NCBI GenBank assembly: GCA_044228435.1
Contig: JBGAUW010000011.1
Location: 1-64,000, forward strand
Source of the DNA: Bog-950 sp044228435
GTDB taxonomy: Bacteria > Bacteroidota > Bacteroidia > Chitinophagales > LD1
Length of the DNA stretch: 64,000 nt
Reading direction: 5' to 3'
A program made the translations under genes and the position numbers. Positions within the stretch are counted from its first letter, which is position 1. Every line of letters starts with the position of its first letter. This document shows positions 37,474 to 43,512 of the stretch, piece by piece. The notes below the pieces were generated by a model, which worked only from the letters and a program-made list of their open reading frames with translations, ran no database searches and had not been told where the DNA came from.

Positions 37474-37810
37474 AGGTAGGGTGGTGGTTTTTGGATAGTG
37501 TTTTAAACAGGATGACTTATAACGTAAATACAAATGCAATAGTGTAACAACACGCGGTACTAATAAATTTTAACTTACTAAGCGGCAAGTTTCGGCAGTG
37601 TTGGATAAAAGCCGGTGTTGGATAATGCCGCTAAAAAGTAAATAGGTGTTGTGTTTACTAGTAGTGTCTGTTATAAATGCAATATAGGGTGTGGCTACGC
37701 AGTGTATCTGCGTAGTAAGTTTTTTAGCAAAAATTTTTGTGGCATATAGGCATAGAACACTAATAGTCCCCTGCCTGGTGCTAACATAAGCACAAAGTAG
37801 GGGACCATAG
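37474..37810. other. Structured gene-free stretch
   Basis: Between regulator copy 1 and the peptidase gene I see no convincing ORF. It contains a perfect 8-bp hairpin (37695-37702 with 37708-37715, CTACGCAG/CTGCGTAG) followed by a T-run on the plus strand. It also contains a second stem (37766-37772 GTCCCCT with 37799-37805 AGGGGAC) enclosing an inner GTGCT/AGCAC stem. A direct repeat GTGTTGGATAA occurs twice near 37603-37626. This could be the 3' region of the peptidase mRNA or a small RNA. Confidence 0.45.
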
Positions 37811-37835
37811 AAAAAACGGGCGGTTTAAACGCCCG
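37811..37835 (-). terminator. Rho-independent terminator of the M15 peptidase operon
   Basis: On the minus strand a GC-rich stem (CGGGCGTTTAAACCGCCCG, 37835-37817) is followed by six T (37816-37811). The stop codon of the peptidase (37827-37825) lies in the TTTAAAC loop, the same arrangement as in the terminator at 641-671. Confidence 0.8.
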
Positions 37836-38574
37836 CTTTGGTTTTAAACTCGTTGATAAAGGTTTGTTGCAATAAATGCTCAATACCCTGCAATGTTGCT
37901 TCCGGGTCGCCTGAATTAAATGGTATTTTGAGCGTGTTTAGGGCCGCAATTGTTTTACGGCCTATTTGCCCGTCTATATTTCCAATGGTTTGGCCCAACC
38001 GGATAAGTCCGGCCTGTATGGCTGCCTGGGCTTGATTATTACCAAAATCATCTACATGCACGCCTATAGCTAAAATAGCGCTAACCGACATAGCCTTGTA
38101 CGGCGCAAAGTTATCGCCTTTTTTATCCTGGTAATACTGATACACGGATTGATGGCTGCCGCGGCAATCGAAGTGCCAGGCCTCTGAGGCACCGGGTGTG
38201 GGTTTGCTTATAATGGGATACACGCCATACTTAGCGGCTATTTTCCAAAAGTCTTCCAGCTTTATTCTTATAGCGCTAAGGTCTAAATCGAAGGCGCGGC
38301 CGGCCTCATGTAAGCTACCACCGGGTGGCGGGCTAAAAGCTTTTTTTCGCTTGGCCACATAATCCTGATGCGATTGGGCCTGCATATCGTAGCTTCTAAA
38401 CAAATCGCTTAGTACCAACTTGCCACCTTTTTTAGCTACATCAGCCGCGATGCCAAACAGTGCATCGTATGTATCGGTGGTGCACTGGGCCATACGCTTG
38501 GGTAAAGGCAGGGCATCACCCAGTTTATTTTTATAAATAGAGATAATGTCGATAGGAATAAGGGGTGTTTTCAT
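37825..38574 (-). CDS. M15/LAS-type peptidoglycan peptidase (VanY/endolysin-like)
   Basis: The product is 249 aa with no signal peptide. The LAS metallopeptidase signature is complete: SDLFRSYDMQ (56-65), SLHEAGRAFDLD with zinc ligands His89 and Asp96, and SEAWHFDC with catalytic Glu131 and third ligand His134. The C-terminal part (about 160-249) is helical and includes GNIDGQIGRKTIAALN, which resembles a peptidoglycan-binding or lysozyme-associated segment. Family members cut D-Ala-D-Ala or L-Ala-D-Glu bonds in peptidoglycan. Lack of a signal peptide fits a phage-endolysin-like enzyme that needs help to leave the cytoplasm. It is last in a three-gene cluster (gaps 18 and 60 bases). Phage-type M15 peptidases also occur in lysis cassettes that release Tc toxins in enterobacteria, which makes the Tc locus 5 kb away notable. 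The specific bond cut is unknown. Confidence 0.85.
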   Translation of the reverse strand: MKTPLIPIDIISIYKNKLGDALPLPKRMAQCTTDTYDALFGIAADVAKKGGKLVLSDLFRSYDMQAQSHQDYVAKRKKAFSPPPGGSLHEAGRAFDLDLSAIRIKLEDFWKIAAKYGVYPIISKPTPGASEAWHFDCRGSHQSVYQYYQDKKGDNFAPYKAMSVSAILAIGVHVDDFGNNQAQAAIQAGLIRLGQTIGNIDGQIGRKTIAALNTLKIPFNSGDPEATLQGIEHLLQQTFINEFKTKAGV

Positions 38575-38634
38575 AGGTATTTTTTTATATAAAAAATTAC
38601 TTATTTAAGTTGAAAGAATATGCCTGTAAATATA

Positions 38635-39300
38635 TTAGCCGTTAAAGGTTTTTACTGGCGTTGTACGCATGGCAAAAGGTACATTCTTATTGCTAAACTC
38701 ATACGTTTTAGTTATGCTTCCCTCAGCTACCAATTTAGCTTTAAGGTTGTACTGCTTTAACTTAAGGTCGAAATCGTTTTTAAAATCCTTATTAATTGTA
38801 ATTTTAATGCTGGTGCCGTAGTACAGTTCTTTAATTACAAAAAGGCGGCGCATTTTGCCGTCATAATCTGCCCATTTTTTAGCGCGCATTTGTTCTAGTA
38901 AACTATCAGCTTCAATACGCACATCAAAAGTCATTAACCTCGATTTTACATTTCCAAATTCGAATTTGGAAATGTTTTTGTAAGAAAAATCGTTTACAAA
39001 ATCGGCTATGGGAAGGTTTAGTTCGGCGGCTACATGTAAATCCACATCTACAACAACCGTTGCCAGTTCTGCTTCAACCAGGGGAGTGTTCCGGCATTTT
39101 TCAATCCAGGCATCAAACTCGTTACGGTTTAGCAGGCCGGCATCTAAAAATGCCTGAAAAATATTAGCAGGCATACCGGCATGCGAAAACTTAGGGCCGC
39201 CTACCAGCGGGTCCCATACCAAAGTACCTATAATGATTTCTTCGTTGCCTGTTGGTATCAGGTCAAGGTCATATTTTTTCTTAAAGCTTGCAATGTTCAT
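38635..39300 (-). CDS. Unrecognised 221-aa soluble protein in peptidase operon
   Basis: The product is 221 aa with no signal peptide or transmembrane segment. It starts MNIASFKKKYDLDLIPTG. A short helical region (about 45-70, MPANIFQAFLDAGLLNRNEF) is followed by a strand-rich half with alternating patterns such as ATVVVDVDLHV, LFVIKELYYGTSIKITI and a C-terminal FAMRTTPVKTF. I do not recognise a family. The mix of a Lys-rich start, amphipathic strands and the FAMR tail loosely recalls gasdermin-like pore-forming folds, but I cannot align it, and this is only a prompt for structure search. It sits 18 bases after the helical 146-aa gene and 60 bases before the M15 peptidase, so the three are probably co-transcribed. 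Confidence 0.75.
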   Translation of the reverse strand: MNIASFKKKYDLDLIPTGNEEIIIGTLVWDPLVGGPKFSHAGMPANIFQAFLDAGLLNRNEFDAWIEKCRNTPLVEAELATVVVDVDLHVAAELNLPIADFVNDFSYKNISKFEFGNVKSRLMTFDVRIEADSLLEQMRAKKWADYDGKMRRLFVIKELYYGTSIKITINKDFKNDFDLKLKQYNLKAKLVAEGSITKTYEFSNKNVPFAMRTTPVKTFNG

Positions 39301-39318
39301 AAACCGGTTGGATTAAGA

Positions 39319-39759
39319 TTAAGCGGTAAGTGATGAATTTTCTTGCAGTTTACCATCGGTTAGCCAATCGCCTATTTCAATAATTTTATCCAGCACCTTG
39401 TCTACTTTTTCCGGGCTAAAGGCAATAATAATATCCAGTAGAGTGCGCAAGGGCCCCCAAACAAGCATCATCTTTTCCTGAAACTGTGTTTGTGCCGCGG
39501 TGTCGTTAGTAGTGCTAATAGCGTTACCCAGTTTAATCAGCTCGTCCATAGTTGTATCTACTTTAGGGCCGGTTACTTTAAGCAGTTTTATAAAGCTAAA
39601 TGCTTCCTGCAAAAATGGCCAAACTTGTTTAAATACTTTTTGATAGTCGCCTTGTTTTGCTGAGAGCGGAAGGGTGTCCAGGCCCTTCCCCAGCTTAATT
39701 AGTTCTTCTATTTTTTTGCGGCGTTCTTTTCTGAAGGCCTGGCGTTCTTTTATGCCCAT
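39319..39759 (-). CDS. Small all-helical protein, unknown function
   Basis: The product is 146 aa. The N-terminus is very basic (MGIKERQAFRKERRKKIEEL), followed by amphipathic helices. Two internal segments look like copies of each other: one around residues 20-65 (ELIKLGKGLDTLP, VFKQVWPFLQEAF) and one around 73-120 (ELIKLGNAIST, MMLVWGPLRTLL). This suggests a duplicated helical hairpin. There is no signal peptide and no clear membrane helix, although WGPLRTLLDIIIAF is moderately hydrophobic. It is first in the three-gene cluster with the 221-aa protein and the M15 peptidase. A holin-like or peptidase-partner role would fit the context but is not supported by a motif. Confidence 0.75.
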   Translation of the reverse strand: MGIKERQAFRKERRKKIEELIKLGKGLDTLPLSAKQGDYQKVFKQVWPFLQEAFSFIKLLKVTGPKVDTTMDELIKLGNAISTTNDTAAQTQFQEKMMLVWGPLRTLLDIIIAFSPEKVDKVLDKIIEIGDWLTDGKLQENSSLTA

Positions 39760-39843
39760 AATAATTTGTTTAAAGTCTTAAAATGTAGGTTTGCAACCAA
39801 TGCTTCAAAGCTGGAAAAGATTTATTTGATTTAAGCAGGGGGT

Positions 39844-39872
39844 TATACGGGTTTTGCCCGTATAAATACGGG
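39844..39872. promoter_or_regulatory. Inverted-repeat element upstream of the three-gene cluster (CCGTATAAATACGGG, copy 1)
   Basis: The word CCCGTATAAATACGGG (39857-39872) is a near-perfect palindrome. An additional TATACGGG half-site at 39844-39851 can pair with CCCGTATA. It lies just after the histidine kinase stop and about 100 bases upstream of the start at 39759. The 15-nt core recurs at 42004-42018. It could be an operator for the adjacent regulator or a short dispersed repeat. Confidence 0.5.
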
Positions 39873-39874
39873 CG

Positions 39875-40936
39875 CTAATGGCCTAAGGTGAAATAAAAAG
39901 TGGCGCCATTGTTTGGCGAAGCTTCCGCCCAAATCTTTCCACCATGGTTGGTTACAATGGTATGTGCCATAGTCAGGCCTATGCCGGTGCCTTCAAACTT
40001 ATCGCTTGAATGTAACCGGCTAAATGCTTCAAACAAACGGCCGGCGTATTGCATTTCAAATCCCACGCCGTTATCTTTAACGTAATAAATCCGGGTGTCG
40101 GCCTGCTGTAAAGTGCCAACTTCTATAGTAGGTTTATTAACCGGTGCAGAATATTTAACGGCATTGCAAATCAGGTTTCTAAAAACAACTTTTATTAATT
40201 CTGAGTCACACTGGGCATACCCTAAATCGTTTATTTTAAATTCAGCTTGTTGGTATTGACCGCTGTTTTCTATTTCCGCTTTTATTTCGTGGGCAATTAA
40301 GGTTAAATCCAATTGTTGCCGGTGCACGGCGGTAGAGCCCATCCGCGAAAATTCTAACAACCGGTTGGTAGTATCCATCATCTGCTTTACGCTGCCATCA
40401 ATTAGTTTTAATAGCCGTTGTGCATCGCCATTTAAACCGCTTGCGTGTTTTTCTATTAATATTTGCGATAAGTTTTTAACGGCGCATAGCGGCAATTGTA
40501 AATCGTGCGATGCCTTATAGCTAAAAGATTCCAGGCGTTTAATTGTTTCTTTACTATTTGTAATATCAGTGTATGTAAATACAAGTCCGTTGATTGTGTT
40601 ATCGTGTATAAGGTTGGTAACGCTGCCTTCTATCCATATGTATGCCCCGTTTTTGTGCAGTATTCGTGCCTGCATGTTAAAGGCCTTGCCCGTGTTATGT
40701 AGCAGATTGTTAACCGCTTGTTGGAACGGGGGAGCATCGTCGGAATGAAGAAGATTATACGCATTCAGCTCCATAAACTCGCTACGGGTGTAACCCAGGG
40801 AGTTAAGGACGCTATTTGTGCAATAAAAAAAACGACCATTAACCGAAAAGCAAGTTTTTGTTTCGGCAGAATTAATTATTAAAGAGGAATAGAAATCATC
40901 TTTACCTGCATTTGGGTGGGTGTAGGGGGTAAACAT
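39875..40936 (-). CDS. PAS-domain sensor histidine kinase
   Basis: The product is 353 aa with no membrane segment, so it is a cytoplasmic sensor. A PAS domain at about 15-125 contains TNSVLNSLGYTRSEF and a PAC-like tail (ILHKNGAYIWIEG, FTYTDIT). The dimerisation and phospho-acceptor box is FSYKASHDLQLPL with His144; the usual SHDLR has Gln in place of Arg. The ATPase domain shows the N box FRNLICNAVKYS (Asn258), G1 DNGVGF (288-293), the F box LFEAFSRLH and G2 GTGIGL (316-321). All residues for ATP binding are present. It lies 319 bases downstream of response regulator copy 2 on the same strand. Pairing with that regulator is the natural inference; the second paralogue at 36805 could be another target. 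The signal sensed is unknown. Confidence 0.92.
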   Translation of the reverse strand: MFTPYTHPNAGKDDFYSSLIINSAETKTCFSVNGRFFYCTNSVLNSLGYTRSEFMELNAYNLLHSDDAPPFQQAVNNLLHNTGKAFNMQARILHKNGAYIWIEGSVTNLIHDNTINGLVFTYTDITNSKETIKRLESFSYKASHDLQLPLCAVKNLSQILIEKHASGLNGDAQRLLKLIDGSVKQMMDTTNRLLEFSRMGSTAVHRQQLDLTLIAHEIKAEIENSGQYQQAEFKINDLGYAQCDSELIKVVFRNLICNAVKYSAPVNKPTIEVGTLQQADTRIYYVKDNGVGFEMQYAGRLFEAFSRLHSSDKFEGTGIGLTMAHTIVTNHGGKIWAEASPNNGATFYFTLGH

Positions 40937-41255
40937 TTATATAGTGTTTTGTATTAGGCAGAAAAGTTGATGGGTATTTTAATATATTAATTTACAGGTG
41001 GTAGGGCACCAGCTTAAACGGATTTTGTTATTAAAAATTTGATGTGTGTAACCGCAAAAAGCCAAAAGTTTTTTGCATGACCTAAATTAAAGGAGCAGCA
41101 AATGGGTGCTTTTTTTGATAAAACTTTTTCGGTTATATGGTGAATATAATGTACCGGTTTAAAAAATATGCAAAAAAGTGCTATGTTTTTTATTGCAAAA
41201 CCAGACTTAATAAATTGCAAATAAATTAATATGTTAAATTGAGGGACCGGATAAC
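40937..41255. other. Gene-free stretch between regulator copy 2 and histidine kinase
   Basis: These 319 AT-rich bases have no convincing gene; a 68-codon minus-strand frame (41014-41220) lacks a start context or recognisable motif. It contains an inverted repeat GCAAAAA (41054-41060) / TTTTTGC (41070-41076) and a similar A/T stem near 41168-41200. These may be transcript ends or leader structures for the kinase gene. Confidence 0.4.
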
Positions 41256-41921
41256 CTACAAATCAATTATGCCATTTTTTACTGCCCAGAGCGCCAGGCC
41301 TACTGCATTTTTTACGCCGGTTTTTTTTAATAATTGGTAGCGTATATCTTCTGCCGACCGGGGGCTAAGGGAAAGTTGTTTGGCTATTTCGCTGCTGGTC
41401 ATTTCGCGGCAAAGCAGCTTTAATACGGATAACTCTGAGTTTGAAAAGGAAACATTATTAGTGTCAAATACCGGATTCAGCTTTTTACGCTTTACCAGTT
41501 TGTGTACCAAAAGTTTATTTACCTTTTCGCTAAAATATATACCGTTAGCCATCACACTGTCCACAGCTAAAATAATTTCGCTGGTGCTTGCCTGCTTACT
41601 TAAAAAACCACAGGCCCCTTCTTCCACTGCCTGCACTATGTAGCTTTCGGAATCGTGGGCAGATACTATTAGCACTTTTATGTCGAACTTTTTTATCTGA
41701 TTGCGTTTAACTATTTTTTCTAAAGTTTGCAAGCCATCCAATCCGGGCATATTTAAATCGAGCAAAACAATATCGGGTGTTTTATACTCCAGTACGTTAA
41801 GCAGTTGCTCACCATTAGTGGCTTCAGCCAAAACCTCAACATTACCATGTTGTTCGAGCGAAAAACGTAATCCAATGCGAAATACTTCGTGATCATCGGC
41901 AATAATTATTCTGATAGGCAT
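41256..41921 (-). CDS. NarL/FixJ-type response regulator (copy 2)
   Basis: The product is 221 aa. The receiver domain shows an acidic pocket (Asp9, Asp10 in IIIADDHEVF), phospho-acceptor Asp55 in LLDLNMPGLDG, a Ser in VSAHDS and Lys in FLSKQ. The C-terminal LuxR-type helix-turn-helix at about 155-212 has LSVLKLLCREMTSSEIAKQL and SPRSAEDIRYQLLKK. It is colinear with regulator copy 1 at 36805-37473 over the whole length without gaps of note and about half identical by eye, so the two arose by duplication. It is upstream of the PAS kinase on the same strand and divergent from the membrane protein at 42118. The shared 196-base promoter region contains the second copy of the CCGTATAAATACGGG element, which it might bind. 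Confidence 0.92.
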   Translation of the reverse strand: MPIRIIIADDHEVFRIGLRFSLEQHGNVEVLAEATNGEQLLNVLEYKTPDIVLLDLNMPGLDGLQTLEKIVKRNQIKKFDIKVLIVSAHDSESYIVQAVEEGACGFLSKQASTSEIILAVDSVMANGIYFSEKVNKLLVHKLVKRKKLNPVFDTNNVSFSNSELSVLKLLCREMTSSEIAKQLSLSPRSAEDIRYQLLKKTGVKNAVGLALWAVKNGIIDL

Positions 41922-42003
41922 AAACCGGTATCCATTTTGGGTTAAGAATAGATGCTTTTAAAAAGAAACTACATACAACAAATTAAAAAATAATTTACTC
42001 AAA

Positions 42004-42028
42004 CCGTATAAATACGGGTAAAGCCCGT
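42004..42028. promoter_or_regulatory. Inverted-repeat element in divergent promoter region (CCGTATAAATACGGG, copy 2)
   Basis: The core CCGTATAAATACGGG (42004-42018) is identical over 15 nt to the element at 39858-39872. A third half-site CCCGT follows at 42024-42028. It lies 83 bases upstream of regulator copy 2 (minus) and 90-114 bases upstream of the membrane protein gene (plus), a good place for an operator serving both. A further CCCGTATTT half occurs at 43371, upstream of tcA. Confidence 0.5.
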
Positions 42029-42117
42029 GTTTATAGCATAGGTAACTAAATAATTAACCCCGACTTTAGATTAATAAGAAGAAGGGTAAAAGATTATGCA
42101 CTTTAAATAGACCGGTA

Positions 42118-43224
42118 ATGAACTTAATATATTTTACGCGCCTGATAAATGCTTTGAGAGATCAGAAGGTATATATCGTTTTTCTGTGCCTGATATTGCT
42201 TTTAAATACGGTTATATATTTTGGGTCGCATTGTATTTGGGGTAATAGTGTTGGTTTTGAGATGGTGCAGCTAAACCAGGATGATGCCGAGCGGATAGAT
42301 GAGATGCTCAAACGTCCGGCCAGCGAAATAGATAGTACCGTAAGAAAGGATACCATTAATTATGTTTATGTAATTCGGGATTACAAACAAACGGATGACC
42401 TTATAGTAAACTACCTTTTAAGAAATTACGAGAACCTGGATTCGACTAACCAGGTTAGGGTACTTACCGAAATATGTGCTTTACCCGAAAACGGCAGGGT
42501 TGGGATTTTATTGAAGATTAAGATTAAAGTAAAATCATTTTTTTGGTTGTACGGGGCCGGTGCCTATATAGAGATAATGCTATGGACCATTTTTGGAGTA
42601 ATGGCAAGCATACTTTACTTTGTAAGTGAAGTAATACGCGATAAAAAAATTGCTTTTGAACCAAGCGAAATACCCTCGCAACTGGCAAAACTGTTTTACG
42701 CACCTATAATATCTATGATACTTATTTTTAGCTACGAGTATGCCACCGGTGGCGATGGTATTGCCATACAAGCAACAAAAGGGGTACTTATAGTTTCCTT
42801 TCTATTAGGGTTTTACTCGGGCCGTGCTATGGAGTTGCTGAACCGAGTAAAAGAACTTCTGTTGCCTTATAGCAGCACTTATAAAGCAAACAAACCTGTA
42901 ACACCCCCTGTAAATAGTAAAGATGTAAAAGTTATGTTGGAAATTTTAGCCGAGCAAATACCGGTGGGTCAGGATGTAGAGGTGCTCAAAAATCAATTAT
43001 CCGGCGCCATAGTAAAGTTGAAGGATAAAACCAATGGTGAAGAGACTACATTAACAAGTGCTGGCGTTGATAAACCCGGAGTGTTTACCGGTAATGTAAA
43101 ATCGGCCGGTTATTCGCTTTCTGTTTCTCTCAATACAATAGAAGGTGTAAAGTTTAATGCCGCAAAAGACGTTGATTTTACCAATGTGGATGAAGTGAAC
43201 GTGGCGTTAGATGTAATGGGATAA
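42118..43224 (+). CDS. Four-helix membrane protein with C-terminal Ig-like domain
   Basis: The product is 368 aa. Hydrophobic segments lie at about 18-37, 142-169, 191-207 and 221-236. A soluble, acidic and basic loop (about 45-135) lies between the first two, and a soluble C-terminal part starts near 255. The tail (about 290-368, VKLKDKTNGEETTLTSAG, then GVFTGNVKSAGY and LNTIEGVKFNAAKDVDF) looks like a small beta-sandwich of carboxypeptidase-regulatory or Ig type. I recognise no named family. It is divergent from regulator copy 2 and 288 bases upstream of tcA on the same strand. A role in toxin export, or in membrane sensing linked to the two-component genes, is conceivable from context only. 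Confidence 0.8.
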   Translation: MNLIYFTRLINALRDQKVYIVFLCLILLLNTVIYFGSHCIWGNSVGFEMVQLNQDDAERIDEMLKRPASEIDSTVRKDTINYVYVIRDYKQTDDLIVNYLLRNYENLDSTNQVRVLTEICALPENGRVGILLKIKIKVKSFFWLYGAGAYIEIMLWTIFGVMASILYFVSEVIRDKKIAFEPSEIPSQLAKLFYAPIISMILIFSYEYATGGDGIAIQATKGVLIVSFLLGFYSGRAMELLNRVKELLLPYSSTYKANKPVTPPVNSKDVKVMLEILAEQIPVGQDVEVLKNQLSGAIVKLKDKTNGEETTLTSAGVDKPGVFTGNVKSAGYSLSVSLNTIEGVKFNAAKDVDFTNVDEVNVALDVMG

Positions 43225-43370
43225 TTCTTCTCAAAATTCTTTAGAACCTGGGAAGTAGTGTAGGGAAATACATAAAGTATCTGTAAACTCTTATTAATAA
43301 AATGAATAAAGTAAGTATTTGTAACGGAGTTATCGGGCAATTGTTTCCCTATGCCTTTAGTTTGATTTTT

Positions 43371-43458
43371 CCCGTATTTCTACTGCTATATGCAGTAGTT
43401 TTTACATTGATATCGATCAGTACTTGTGGTTTCTTTGCATTCAACTAATCAATAGTTG
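43371..43458 (+). promoter_or_regulatory. Putative tcA promoter/operator region
   Basis: The region contains a CCCGTATTT half-site (43371-43379), a perfect 7-bp inverted repeat CTACTGC/GCAGTAG (43380-43386, 43392-43398), a TTG at 43407-43409 and TTTCTTTG at 43430-43437. The last two are spaced 20 bases apart and read as a -33/-7 pair with a degenerate -7. Another inverted repeat, CAACTA/TAGTTG, is at 43442-43447 and 43453-43458. The transcript leader would be about 70 bases. All elements are by eye. Confidence 0.4.
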
Positions 43459-43512
43459 CATCAATAGCAAAGTGTTCTATTCTAATAAATCTCAAATTTA
43501 AATTAAGCTAAT

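Noticed and set aside
37694..37805. Stem-loops considered as a tRNA
   Set aside because: No cloverleaf arrangement, no TTC-type T-loop and no acceptor stem could be traced.
37695..37883. 62-codon minus-strand ORF overlapping the peptidase end
   Set aside because: It overlaps the peptidase coding end and its terminator and has no features of its own.
41014..41220. 68-codon minus-strand ORF between regulator and kinase
   Set aside because: AT-rich chance frame overlapping stem-loops; no membrane or domain pattern that convinces.
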